Assembly (NCBI GenBank): GCA_032718565.1
Contig: JAVGVS010000290.1
Span: 1-64,000 of the forward strand
Length of the DNA stretch: 64,000 bases
Origin: Distichodus sexfasciatus
Taxonomy: Eukaryota > Chordata > Actinopteri > Characiformes > Distichodontidae
Reading direction: 5' to 3'
Each line of letters begins with the position of its first letter. Positions within the stretch are counted from its first letter, which is position 1. The translations under genes were made by a program, and so were the position numbers. Shown in pieces: positions 38,883-48,012 of the stretch. A model generated the notes under the pieces. The model did not search any database and was not told where the DNA came from. It was given only the letters and a program-made list of their open reading frames with translations.

Positions 38883-41800
38883 CACGTAATCCTCGGGGGT
38901 GGGACGGGAACCTAGACTGGGACCAACCCTGGGCAGGACACACACACTCACCCTCTGATTCACACCTTACAGGGCCAGTTTAGAGTCGTCCAGTTAACCT
39001 ATAGTGCATGCTTTTGGACTGTGAGAGGAAAGCGGAGCACCCAGAGGAACCTGACGTCAACACGGGGAGAGCACGCAGAACTCCACGCAGAAAGACCCCA
39101 CGGCCGACCACGGGGATTGAACACAGGGCCTTAATAATTAGTGTTTTAATCCAAGAAAGTTTGGCAAAACAACAGGCAATGATTTTTTGGAGATTAGCGT
39201 TTTTTGCGTTATTCCCATCGAAAAGTCCCGCTGTGAGAAACCTGCACTTAAAATGAAAATAATATGAGAGTGATACCCCCTCGGCGGATGGGGAAAGGTC
39301 GAGATTTTTTACAGAGGGTGTAATGTGATGCACTAATGTAAAAACAGTAAGGTAACGCGAGTATCCTGCTGTGCTGGAAAATATTTTCCTGAAATTGTTT
39401 AATCGACCCATTGCACTTAAGTTATACAAGTGAGTACAGCTCACAGTTCAGTGGATGATCATTACGTGATTGCGTAACGCAGAGCGCTCCCTCCCCCGTC
39501 CATCCAGAACACTCTCCTAGCGTATTGTTACGTGCTTGTAGTAGGCGTGTGATTTTATATTTATTTTTCTTTCTGGTGAAAATGAAGATTGACGGTGGCA
39601 TCGGCTAATCAGCTTTCAGACTGGGGCGGTGCTTAGCATTTATCTGCATACCGGAGCAGCAGGATGGCAGCCGGCAGCTTTTACGCACTCGTCCACTGTG
39701 ATTCTGTACACAACAACAGAAGTAAATGCGTAAACATGCATAAATGACATTCTTGGCGATGTAAACACGCTGTGCGTGGGTGCTCGCGACTCGAAGCGGG
39801 CGCTCGCGCTCGTGCGATGGGACGCCATCCCTAACGAAAACGCTCCAGTTCAGCCAAATCTTCCCCTTTATTACAAACTTAACTCATATTTTAGCTGACA
39901 AACAACCAGCGTTCTACTTACAGCTATTTACTTGATGTATATCTATCACATTATTGTTACAAGGCTCCGAGTCGCGGCGCAGGGGATTGTGGCAAATGTG
40001 ACCATCCACGGCAAAACCAGTCGCTTGTCGCAAATTTTCAAAATTGAGTTATTATGTTGTCATGAAAGGGCATAAATCAAGCTTCAAATGAATGAATCGG
40101 ACGACATATGACTGAGATATCAACATTCAAAGTGTCGGGTTTCTCCTGTCACGGCAAGTGAGAAACTTAGAAATCTGCCTTTGAAGTTGACTATCGACGT
40201 AGCACTCACAGACGCTTGGTGCGGTCACGGCTACGAGTTGTATTTATGGTATCCTACGCTGCATTCAGCCACACGGATAGCCTACTTCCGCGCGAAGGTT
40301 AACTGAACTCGGAGACGGCGATGATTCCGGAGAAATATCTTCATGCTAGCTTCTACCAGGATTTACCGTAAATATTGAAGTAGAGCGGTCAAACCTAAAC
40401 TTTGAACATTCTGCTGAATTGAATTCGCCAAGAAAGTCACGCTTTTAGATGGAAAGGGCAAGTTTTTTCAGCCAAATTTATTCACAACAGTACAGCATAG
40501 ACCTTCCACTGTTTCAAACACTAAAACCAAAAAAATCCCAAATTCTAATTCCCACATAACATAAATGTCGCTTTTCTGAAACCTCCATTACATAAGCCAC
40601 TGGTTTTGCCCTGGAGGGTCACAAATGTAGTTCTCTCCCAGAAAGAGACAATATATCGAGATATATATTGTGTATCAAGATATAGCTTAAAAATATTGCA
40701 ATATTATTTTTTTGGCCATATCACCCAGCCCTACCATAGACTAACATGAAACATCGATACTTTACTGTGTGGCTGCCGTTCTTCACAAAGCCACCAAATT
40801 CAGTGTGACTCGAGGGCCTCTTGGGATATCTGTAACGATCATGACTCGCACTCATCTTTTTCATCCTTTTTTTTGCTCTTTTAATTTCACATTTCTGTCG
40901 GTTTTATCTTCTAGGTTCGGAACCTGCGCTCTGGCGTGTCCCGCATGGCAGTTGTGACTTTAGGAGACTTGTACTCTTGTCTCCAGAAAGGAATGGATCA
41001 GGAGCTGGAGGCTACAGCTAAAGTCCTCTTGCACAAAGCAGGAGAATCCAACACCTTTATCAGGCAAGACGTGGACGCAGCTTTGGACAGTATGGTGCAG
41101 AACTGCAGTGCCACTCGCAGCATCAATGCCCTGCTCACCGGAGGACTGGGGTCAGTTACATTTTTCGTTAACGTCTCCAAAGGTTTACAGGGCCACGTTT
41201 TTATCGGTTTGACCATTACACTGGCTTCTGGTTTAGGCTAAAAATGCACTGTGATGAAATGGTTTATTATTTTGTTAATAGCATAAATGAATCCTCTTCT
41301 TTTTCGGTTCCCATCAAAGCCACCTGAATGCTGCGGTCAGAAAATGCACTTCTCAACACTTGGCTACTCTGGTAGAGAAGATTGGTGCCGGACGCTTATT
41401 GTCTGGGGCGAAAGATCTTACCGACCGAATCCTGCCTGCGGTCTCCAAGCTGGCACAAGACTCTTCCCAAGAAACCAGGTTACACTGACCCTGACACAAA
41501 GTGTCCCTCAAGATCATTTATGATCAGGAAAAGCACGATTGTGGGGTGTTTTCAATAAATAAATTCTAATAATAAATATCCAGTTTCAAACATATTTTGA
41601 GGAGAAGGAGAAAAAAGTCAGAAATTCTGAGATTAACGTCATATATTTGCGTGAAAAACCTCGGATATTCTCTGATATTGTAAAGTCATAAATTTGCGAC
41701 AATAAAGTCCAAATTGACTTCTTCCGCCGAACAAACGTGATCTACCGTAATACACATGACAAGAAACACAACCTGCCGACTCTACACATCTCATTTCAAC

Positions 41801-43874
41801 CATGCTCCACCATGAGCGTATGCCTACGTGTGAAGCGTCCAGCGTTTCACACAGGCGTTGTGGTTCCGTGATTTCCTCCTTTTTTCTGACTTTCAAATCT
41901 CAGAGAATATCTGACATTTTCTCGCAAATTTGCAATCTTCTGATCTCAAAGAATATCTTACTTTTTTCTCGTAAATTTGTGAGTTTTTTTCTCGTATACT
42001 TACCACTTTAAACTCAGAGAATATCTGACTTTTTCTTCTCGTAAATTTAATCCTTACATCTCAGAGGATTTCGGAGTTTTCTTTCTCGTAAATTTATGAC
42101 TTTACAGTATTAGAGAATATCCGAGTTTTTTCTCGTAAAATTTATGTCTTTAATCTCGAAAATTTGGACTTTATTGTCGCAAATATCCAGGTTTTTTTCC
42201 GTAAATTTACGTCTTTGATCTAGAAAATTTGGACTTGATTGTCGCGAATTTATGACTTTACAATATCAGAGAATATCCGAGTTTTTTCTCGTAAATGTAC
42301 GTCTTTAATATTGAAAATTTGGACTTTATTGTTGCAAATATCCAAGTTTTTTTCTCGTAAATTTACGTCTTTAATATCGAAAATTTGGACTTTATTGTCA
42401 CAAATTTATAACTTTACAATATCAGAGAATATCTGAGTTTTTTCTCGTAAATTTACGTCTTTAATCTCGAAAATTTGGACTTTATTGTCACAAATTTATA
42501 ACTTTACAATATCAGAGAATATCCGAGGTTTTTCTCGTAAATGTACGTCTTTAATCTCGAAAATTTGGACTTTATTGTTTTACCCCCTTCCCCAACCCCG
42601 CTTTATTTATTTATTTGTTATATACAATGGCCCTAATACGCCGTTGTAGTGAATGCATACTATGGAAAGTATGCAAATTTATTGTCTAAGAAAACTTATC
42701 TAAGGTCAGGTGAGCTTCCCATTTGTGAAATGGTTTGGGAGGTTTTTCCCTGTGCGTATGGAAATTTGTTGCAGCATGACACGCTTCAATGCTATAACGA
42801 CGATGCTTTATGTCTTTGTTGTGCGCTTAGAAAGTTAGACACTGATCCAACATTAGACATTTAGAGTTCTTTAATCTGCCCTGCGTCACTCATGAGACTC
42901 GATTCTTTTTCTCAGATACTTTGGCCGGCAGATGTTGCTCTTTTTGTCCTCTCACCACGACTTTGATAAAATGCTGGAAAAGTACATCCCTACCAAAGAC
43001 CTGGCAACGATCAGGGACACCGTCCTCACTTTGAAAAGCAAGGTGCGCAACCTCCGTCTAAATGATTGTCGTAAAAGCCTTATTTTTGAAGCCAGTGTTT
43101 GTGCTAGTTGTAGTGAGCAACCTGACATCAGTCTGACATTGATGTGGGTGTTTTAGGGATTGGGCGAGATGCCGCAGGACACTCCATCCGCTCGAGGTCG
43201 GCGCTCCATCTCCGGCGGTGGAATGGTTCGGGCTTCATCTCTTACACGTGAACCTCAGTCTGGCGGCAGGTGAAACGCTGAAAGTTTGGTTTTTTCATCT
43301 TAAATGTTTCCAGTTTATTACATTTGACACGGCTAAATTGTGTTTCTATTGTGTTTGTGTTTTTAACAGCGCTAATAATAAACATTTTTGCCGCGAGCGA
43401 CAATAATCGGGGTCCAAGCGTAAGTCGCAAAAAGCAGCACGATAGCAGATGATGCAGCGTCAAAGAAGGTGGTCGATGAGTCAGAAGTCAAAATTAGTGG
43501 AAAAAGCTCTAATATGACATCACGTAAATGTTTGTAGGGCGGCACGGTGGCGCAGTGGTTAGCGCTGCCGCCTCACGGCGAGAAGGTCCTGGGTTCGAGC
43601 CCCGGCTAGGCTGTGGGGCCTTTCTGTGTGGAGTTTGCATGCTGTCTCGCGTGGGTTTCCTCCGGGTGCTCCGGTTTCTCCCACAGTCCGAAACTGTGCA
43701 GGTTAGGTTAACTGGCGACTCTAAACTTGCTCCATAAGGTGTGAATGTGACTGTGTGAGTGTCACAAGAATTAAAGATGCTAACAGACATTTGTGACTTG
43801 GTCATGAAGCTTCTTTTTTGTTATGACAGCTTCAATAAGTTGGACAACTAATAATAATAATAATAATGATGATG

Positions 43875-43905
<31 letters not shown>

Positions 43906-46900
43906 AAGAAATGCCACTTAGAGTGCTGTAGGATAAAGAATAACATGCTCAAGTGCTTTATATAGAAATATATTTAAAATCAAAGTACATCAAATAGACA
44001 AAATAATTTTTAAGTTTATTTATAATATAAAGGTGTAATAATTAGGGATGCACCGATCCGATACGTGGATCGGATATCGGCCCGATAACGACTCAAATAG
44101 CTGGATCGGGTATCGGTGGCATTGGGCCGATCTGTGGAGCCGATCTGTAAATTGTAGGTTTTCTACGGTTGCATATGCGTGCACGCTCGGTTCGCTCGAC
44201 ATTCACGCTAATTCCTACATATAGAAATGACAATGAGCAGAACTGTGTGTATAAGCAAAGTATATTCTTTTATTTTCTATAACAACACCAGCTCTAGCTC
44301 GCCATCTTTGCGTTCCTCACTATGTTTGTTAGCTCTCACAGGGAAGTCCGACATTCACAAAAGTTCCATCCAGTTCCGTCAAATCTTCCCCTTTCTTACA
44401 GACAAAACTTAGATTTTAGCTGATAAATAGCTAAAACAATTAGCTTTCAACTCAATGCAGCCGTTTACTCGATGTTTTTAATTGTTTAGACGCGAGTTTG
44501 ACGTGTTATTGTGTGGAACGCCGTTAGGCCAAACGACTCTCGCGTGGAACGCCATCATGTCAACAAATGAGTCCAAAATGAGGTGTAGGATAAAATTAGT
44601 AAATGATTCAGAAAAACTTTTTTTACATTCTACAGTGTTAGATAGTAAAAAATGAATATAGAAAGATGCATTATTTGTTATAAAATGATTTTATTCTATA
44701 TCCAGATGGATTCCAAATGCATAAAGAAGTGTGTCCACCTGCACTAACCTTATTTTTCTTCATAGTACTAAGCCATAAAATATCTCTTCATCCAATAAAA
44801 CAGACACTGTCCTTATGTCCTTAACACAACAACATAAGGCGTGTACGGCTAACTTCTACACAAACACTGTAATAAGTCTAATAACAAAGGTATAGACAAA
44901 CGCCCCAAATTCTCTTAGGACTGTAATGGTAAAAAAAACAAACTGGTATCGGATCGGTACTCGGAATCGGCCGATACCCAAACCCCAAGTATCGGTATTG
45001 GAACTGAAAAACTTGGATCGGTGCATCCCTAATAATAATAGAATTAATACAGTTAAACATAGTGATGTTTAAAAGTGGTGCCACGGTGTATAACGCAAAG
45101 GTGAGTGCAACACGAAAGCTAAAGTAAAGCGCCGTGTTTAGCTTAATTCAAAGATATTTTGTGAACTACATCCATAATATCTATAAGCTGCATCCTTTCA
45201 GTGGACCAGCAACAGATCGCGGTAATGTCCTTTACCGCTATGAAATGCAGATTGGTGCTGATCCATTAAATGCTAAGAAGCGTGGCCTTACAGTCAAACT
45301 TTAACGTTATGTATTTCAGCAAAGACGGCGGCAAAGCGCAGGTCCACAGCATTGCCGACAAAACCGAGTACGTCAAGCAGCTCGGTGCCATGCTGGGTTC
45401 AAAAGACTTCAGGGAACGCATCAAGGGTATTGATCAGTTGGTGGCTGACTGTGAGGACAACCCATATATGGTCACGGGCAACATGTTCCCGGTAACTCAT
45501 TTCAACATAACAAATGATCAGCTTGAACTTTGGTTTAACGTTTGAAGTTTCCATATAAATTTTGTTTAAATTCTGATTTATAGATATCAGTTATATCACA
45601 AATATGAATATCAGTTATTAACCTTTTAATTTGTAACTTTGCAATGCCTGTGGAGGGCAATATGGCATTTCCCCGTGTTTTCCTGGCTGGCTTAAATCTG
45701 GCCTGGCCAATAAAGCCAGGATGCTGCTATATAGCCCAGGAAATAAATGCACCGTAATTTCAAACCAGATTAGTGAGCTGATGAATAATGAGTCATTTGA
45801 GTCATTTATTCTCTCCTCTCCTGCTAAAGGTATTTGATGCTTTCAAAGCACGCCTGCAGGAATCAAATAGCAAGGTTAATCTCTATGCCTTGGAGGCCTT
45901 AAAGAAGATAATCACATTACTCAGAGACAACTTGGCCCAAGTGGTTTACGTTCTTGTCCCAGCTGTAGTGGACAATCACCTCAACTCCAAGAATAACGCC
46001 ATCTACATGGCTGCAATAGGTGCCATTCAAGCTCTCATCAGCAACCTAGGTGAGTTCCGTTCTCTCTAGAAATAGATTGCTCATTTGTTCACAGTGTGTA
46101 CCTCTGTGGTTTAATTAAATATGATTAAGATGTTACATTTTACCTTATCTAAATTGAGGGATGTTTACCGGGTTTGTGTGCATCATTTATCAGAGCTCTT
46201 GTGCCCCTTTAAGTTTTATTCGGAAGTGTTCCTCATATCTTTATTTAACATATTTAACTTTTACATGTTAATGTTTGCAGTAGAAATGTTTCTCAAACAT
46301 CAAATTAATATGTACATAATACTCAACTCTTTGTTTCTCTTTTTGAATTTGCTGACAATAACTTGAAACGTTTAACCCTTTTTAGACAACACTCTTCTTC
46401 TTCAACCCTTTTGCACAAAGGCCCAGTTTCTCAGCGGGAAGGCTAAGGTAGACCTTGTTGATAAAGTGGCAGGTATGTGGAAGATGCAAAATTTTCTTTA
46501 ATTAAAAGTATCTTTTTCTATCCACATACTGTATATATTTTTGTTTGATTGACAACCGTTTATGTGACAACACAACTGCCTTTTTCTTCTTATTTGGAAA
46601 CTATATTTGCACAGTCTTAGGATCCATCAGGGTATTTTTCACTATAAAGACTCTTGACTCTTCTTCTTTCATACAAGATAAGAAGTTATCTATGTGTATT
46701 ACACATTTTTAAGCAAATAAAAAAAGACCTAATACTTGTTTAATCTGTCTTTACATTGCTGCATCTTCACAAGTGCTTACATTCTGAACTCACAACAGCT
46801 GTGGTCATGAAGTTTTATGTAAAAATGCTCATCACTATTAAAGTCAAAAAGAAGTGCTAGTCGTGTAAATACCCTCTGAGGCCCATTTTGTGATTTTGGG

Positions 46901-48012
46901 TGTGCCGGCTTTTCATAATTCATAATTCCATAGCAGCTTATCGCTAGAAACAGTCTGATCCAAAAAAAAAATTCTCCAAAAAATGGTCATGATTGTTTAC
47001 CAAAGCAGTTGAATGAAAGAAGCATTAGAGGAGTTTGAAAGCTTTTATACAGTTCTGAAAATCACAATATTCCATAAACCTCATTTATCCTGAGGTTTCT
47101 TATTTCATATCCCTTTAAATCAAATGAAAACAGTACTATTAAGTGAAGACGAAATTATTCCAAAATGATGAAATGTTTGGAGCTGGTTCTCAAGTAAAAG
47201 AACAAAAGAAAATCTTTGTACTGTTTTCATTATTTCTTCTGAAGTTTTGATCATTTCTTGCAAACATTACAAACATTATCTTATTTTCTTATGGAGTAAA
47301 TGATCTTAATCTAACCTGGAAGTTGCAAACTACACATATATTATTTTACAATTATGTCAAAAAAAAAATTGTGGTCCACAAGTCAAAGGTGTCCTCTTTT
47401 GCTGAGGTCTGTTGCCTCTAATCAGCAAACTGAATCCGGTGTATAGGTGTTGGAATATAACACATGGAGTAGCTGCTATAAAAACAGAATTGCAGTTAGA
47501 TATTAAAATATGAACTGCTTTCTTATTTTTCACAGACCTGCAACTGCAATAGCTCATAGAAGAATAGCAACCTGTACATTTCACACTCACAGACACATAT
47601 TGCAATGTCAGTGAACAGGAAAAAAATGATCTCTTATTTTGTTCCGCGGCTGTATGTTCAAATAGTTACACCTTGGCCTCAGTAGCTTCGCAAAAGACTT
47701 GAGTTTGCAGCGTACTTTGCACTATCACAGCCAATCTTTTTGAATTCCTCAGAGCTGGTGACGGAGCTGTACCCACGCAAGCCTCAGCTGGTGGAGCAGA
47801 AGGTGCTGCCGCTGCTCTGGCACCTCCTGGGGACCTCCAGCAACAGCGGCACCGTCCACGGCCGGGGCGGCAGCGTGAGAGGGGCCACCGCCAACCTGTG
47901 CCAAGTCCTTCACGCTCACATGGGCCCAGCACTTGTGGACTGTGCCGCCTCTCAACCTTCTAATATCCACAAGAGCCTGAATGATCTTCTGAAAAACCTT
48001 CCGACCCCCTGA
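16685..48012 (+). CDS. TOGARAM1: TOG array regulator of axonemal microtubules 1, 22 coding exons found
   Basis: Ciliary TOG-array protein (FAM179B/crescerin) that binds tubulin and influences axonemal microtubules; in human it is linked to Joubert syndrome. Exons: 16685-17719, 23504-23567, 25712-25840, 25941-26201, 26424-26617, 27034-27263, 29580-29668, 29781-29942, 32521-32586, 32817-32986, 33096-33264, 33353-33580, 36126-36238, 37562-37665, 40915-41150, 41320-41478, 42916-43042, 43157-43269, 45320-45491, 45830-46049, 46386-46472, 47753-48012. All have GT-AG borders. They sum to about 1462 residues against about 1720 in human. Phases join except at 33580/36126, where a small exon is probably missed, and at 36238/37562, a one-base excess. 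Upstream of 16685 the frame meets a stop at 16670 and no TOG1 is found, so the start at MMIYGLIPPELH is tentative. Confidence 0.93.
19651..20572. mobile_element. Non-autonomous hAT element, 922 bp, nested, with perfect duplication
   Basis: It begins TAGGGCTATGCGATATGGC and ends ACCGTCCACTCCTA. The 8-bp flanks TGCTACAG at 19643-19650 and 20573-20580 are identical. It carries a transposase N-terminal remnant on the minus strand (next entry), so it is an internally deleted derivative of an autonomous ZBED-type hAT. Confidence 0.88.
20087..20527 (-). pseudogene. BED-finger fragment of a hAT transposase
   Basis: A 146-codon open frame inside the nested hAT element. Its middle reads TGATSRIWTCFGFRVSD followed by TEQKNIICKIYAV. 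This resembles the start of a BED-type zinc finger in ZBED/hAT transposases, with the first cysteine pair partly decayed and the His/Cys part replaced. No catalytic DDE region is present. It is a transposon remnant, not a host gene. Confidence 0.6.
22360..23437. mobile_element. Non-autonomous hAT element, 1078 bp, inserted in a LINE tail
   Basis: The ends are TAGGGATGCAACGATTATTCG and an inverted TAGTCGTTAGTTGCAGCCCTA. Both flanks are CTGTACAG (22352-22359, 23438-23445), a perfect 8-bp duplication. The host sequence on either side joins into the LINE-like tail also seen at 2493-2555. Inside, about 22590-23110 is the reverse complement of about 3060-3640 in the 2792 element. Confidence 0.9.
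24086..24765. mobile_element. hAT element fragment (TAGAGCTGAAACGATTATTCG family), 3' end lost
   Basis: It starts TTAGAGCTGAAACGATTATT and continues colinearly with the compact copy at 28478-28933 and the fragment at 30093, including CTTTATTACAGACAAAACGC and GGGGGATTGTGGGAAATGCAG. The terminal GCAGCCCTA end is missing. It is in TOGARAM1 intron 2. Confidence 0.7.
24869..25493. mobile_element. GTGACC palindromic miniature element, copy 1
   Basis: It begins GTGACCCTCCACGGCAAAAC followed by CAGTCGCTTGTCGCAAA and ends with the inverse, GCGACAAGCGACTGGTTTTG through GAGTCAC. The ends are inverted for about 35 bases. There is no coding capacity. Related copies lie at 31707, 36514 and 39998. Flanks are ATAT and ATAC, so the duplication is not exact here. 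Confidence 0.8.
27653..28146 (-). mobile_element. Decayed, internally deleted Tc1-like transposon
   Basis: The left end starts TACAGTCAAAAGTTT and continues TTTACATTGTAGATTCTCAC; the right side has the inverse, GTGAGAATCTACAACGTAAA. On the minus strand, 27989-27795 encodes the C-terminal tail of a Tc1 transposase (HLWELLQDCWKTISGDDL, then LIERVPRVCKAVIKAK). Just upstream, MAWPPRSPD remains but the frame is broken before it. Most of the transposase and the outer right end are missing. Located in TOGARAM1 intron 6. Confidence 0.9.
28465..29341. mobile_element. CAGGGGTGTCAAC hAT miniature element carrying a nested hAT
   Basis: The left end is CAGGGGTGTCAAC and the right end GGCCTGAGTTTGACATCTATG, a common fish miniature-element layout with GGGCCAAA tracts inside. 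The flanks CTGTAGAC at 28457-28464 and 29342-29349 are identical. The second element at 28478-28933 sits 13 bases inside its left end. Confidence 0.88.
28478..28933. mobile_element. Compact hAT element (TAGAGCTGAAACG family), 456 bp, nested
   Basis: It starts TAGAGCTGAAACGATTATTC and ends with an inverted CATTTGTTGCAGCCCTA. The flanks GTGTCAAC (28470-28477) and CTGTCAAC (28934-28941) match at 7 of 8 bases. It is the only copy of this family here with both ends intact. Confidence 0.88.
30093..30580. mobile_element. hAT fragment (TAGAGCTGAAACG family)
   Basis: It begins TAGAGCTGAAACGATTATTC and follows the 24086 copy through ACACGGACGCTTATTAATGA and TTTATTACAGACAAAATGC. The right end is not found; the boundary near 30580 is approximate. 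In TOGARAM1 intron 8. Confidence 0.65.
31053..31300 (-). mobile_element. tRNA-derived SINE, copy 1 (minus orientation)
   Basis: Read on the minus strand it starts with GGCGTAACGGTAGGGCGTTC, has a polymerase III B box GGTTCGAATCC and ends near AATAATCACTCAC. It is the same family as the two plus-strand copies at 54964 and 55684. It is a SINE and not a working tRNA gene, because the tRNA-like part runs straight into a long non-tRNA body. Confidence 0.85.
31473..31540. mobile_element. hAT terminal fragment (TAGAGCTGAAACG family)
   Basis: TAGAGCTGAAACGATTATTC followed by ATCACGAATAATTCGAGTAC. Only this terminus is recognisable; the next 160 bases to the GTGACC element at 31707 are unassigned. 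Confidence 0.5.
31707..32310. mobile_element. GTGACC palindromic miniature element, copy 2 (inverted)
   Basis: Starts GTGACTCTGCACGGCGAAAC and ends GCGACAAGCGACTGGAGAGTCAC. The internal order is the reverse of copies 1, 3 and 4. Flanks are GTTT and ATTT. In TOGARAM1 intron 8, just upstream of the 32521 exon. Confidence 0.8.
33581..36125 (+). other. TOGARAM1: TOGARAM1 intron region with a probable unseen exon
   Basis: 33581-34917 shows no element I can classify and no frame resembling human TOGARAM1. 34926-35931 is a hAT element. The exons on either side differ in phase (1 leaving, 0 entering), so an exon whose length leaves a remainder of two on division by three is expected here, unless an indel is involved. 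Confidence 0.5.
34926..35931. mobile_element. Non-autonomous hAT element (TAGGGATGCACC family), 1006 bp, copy 1
   Basis: Begins TAGGGATGCACCAATCCGAT and ends CCCGGTGCATCCTA. Flanks ATAAAAAC at 34918-34925 and 35932-35939 are identical. It is nearly identical to the copy at 44043-45031 and carries the shared CTTTTATTACAGACAAAACT module. The short open frames repeated in both copies are not genes. Confidence 0.9.
36126..43042 (+). CDS. TOGARAM1: TOGARAM1 exons encoding TOG3
   Basis: Five exons (36126, 37562, 40915, 41320, 42916) encode the third TOG unit. Landmarks are LRPFSKPDVALTQSFRLL, EIEGLAFLRSLAQYHSDVL, VRNLRSGVSRMAVVTLGDLY, KVLLHKAGESNTFIRQDVD, HLNAAVRKCTSQHLATLVEK and FDKMLEKYIPTKDL. 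Each matches human TOGARAM1 closely. Intron 37666-40914 carries the pyrimidine microsatellite and several transposons. The 37562 exon reads in the conserved frame only if one base near its start is ignored. Confidence 0.92.
36514..37071. mobile_element. GTGACC palindromic miniature element, copy 3
   Basis: Starts GTGACCCTCCACAGCAAAAC after AAAT; the right end (TTTTTGCCGTGGAGGGTC) has lost its last bases. Same orientation as copies 1 and 4. In the TOGARAM1 intron after the 36126 exon. Confidence 0.78.
37737..38880. repeat. 1.1-kb pyrimidine microsatellite (CTTT/CATT/CT)n
   Basis: A compound array of TTTC, CTCT and CATT units with almost no G on the plus strand. All three forward frames stay open for 300-420 codons, reading only Ser, Leu, Phe, His and Ile, which is a composition effect. 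It starts 72 bases after the 37562-37665 exon of TOGARAM1 and ends at a truncated SINE. Confidence 0.95.
38885..39130 (-). mobile_element. tRNA-derived SINE (GGCGGCACGG family), truncated, minus orientation
   Basis: Its complement reads a B-box-like TGTTCAATCCC, then GTGGGGTCTTTCTGCGTGG, CTCTGGGTGCTCCGCTTTCC and GTTAACTGG. This is the same body as the fuller copy at 43536. The first half of the tRNA-like head is lost. Confidence 0.75.
39530..40735. mobile_element. Aged hAT element hosting a GTGACC element
   Basis: The right end is GGCCATATCACCCAGCCCTA, the inverse of the 2792-type terminus, preceded by an ATATATCG-rich stretch. The interior carries CTTTATTACAAACTTAACTC and GGGGATTGTGGCAAA, the shared hAT module. 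The GTGACC element at 39998-40622 interrupts it exactly between GGCAAAT and GTAGTTCTC. The left boundary is not certain. Confidence 0.6.
39998..40622. mobile_element. GTGACC palindromic miniature element, copy 4, with AAAT duplication
   Basis: Starts GTGACCATCCACGGCAAAAC and ends TTTTGCCCTGGAGGGTCAC. Flanks AAAT (39994-39997) and AAAT (40623-40626) give a candidate 4-bp target duplication. The uninterrupted host sequence can be compared with the related module near 57570, where GGGAAATGTAGTTCTC is continuous. Confidence 0.82.
41590..42648. mobile_element. Foldback-type element copy 1, left end lost, with internal tandem units
   Basis: The right end is ACAATGGCCCTAATACGCCGTTGTA, matching the terminus of the complete copy at 59483-60400. 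Inside, 42120-42570 repeats units of about 66 and 90 bp built on CTCGTAAATTTACGTCTTTA, AAAATTTGGACTTTATTGT and CAATATCAGAGAATATC. The left terminus is not seen and the start is approximate. In the TOGARAM1 intron between exons 41320 and 42916. Confidence 0.7.
43157..48012 (+). CDS. TOGARAM1: TOGARAM1 exons encoding the linker and TOG4, with stop codon
   Basis: Exons 43157, 45320, 45830, 46386 and 47753 join in phase. After a basic-serine linker, TOG4 shows YVKQLGAMLGSKDFRERIKG, VFDAFKARLQESNSKVNLYA, VPAVVDNHLNSKNNAIYMAA and LVTELYPRKPQLVEQKVLPL, and the protein ends SLNDLLKNLPTP before TGA at 48010-48012. The order and the C-terminal region agree with human TOGARAM1. Confidence 0.93.
43536..43780 (+). 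mobile_element. tRNA-derived SINE (GGCGGCACGGTGGCGCAGTGG family)
   Basis: The tRNA-like head has an A-box region (TGGCGCAGTGGTTAGCG) and a B box GGTTCGAGCCC near 43592. The body TGTGTGGAGTTTGCATGCTG and CCTCCGGGTGCTCCGGTTTC follows, then a tail at GAATTAAAG. In the TOGARAM1 intron after exon 43157. Confidence 0.88.
43849..43904. repeat. (AAT)n microsatellite
   Basis: About 18 trinucleotide units, mostly AAT with a few GAT. Confidence 0.9.
44043..45031. mobile_element. Non-autonomous hAT element (TAGGGATGCACC family), 989 bp, copy 2
   Basis: Ends are TAGGGATGCACCGATCCGAT and ATCGGTGCATCCCTA, better preserved than in copy 1. Flanks GTAATAAT (44035-44042) and ATAATAAT (45032-45039) match at 7 of 8 bases. 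Same orientation as the copy at 34926. Confidence 0.9.
46473..47752 (+). other. TOGARAM1: Last TOGARAM1 intron
   Basis: AT-rich sequence of 1.3 kb without a recognisable element or conserved frame. A TCAAAAAAAAAATTGTGG stretch near 47357 and loosely repetitive text before it may be an old insertion, but nothing supports a name. Confidence 0.6.

Noticed and set aside
37618..38983. Forward open frames of 306-423 codons in all three phases
   Set aside because: Apart from the first 16 codons of one frame (the true TOGARAM1 exon to 37665), they read the pyrimidine microsatellite and contain only a handful of amino acids.
42120..42570. Regularly spaced repeats that could suggest a CRISPR-like or satellite array
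   Set aside because: The units are contiguous, vary between about 66 and 90 bp, have no unique spacers, and sit inside a eukaryotic foldback element.
43540..43610. Possible tRNA gene (A and B boxes present)
   Set aside because: It runs directly into a SINE body and cannot form a complete cloverleaf; the same applies to the heads of the SINEs at 31053, 54964 and 55684.
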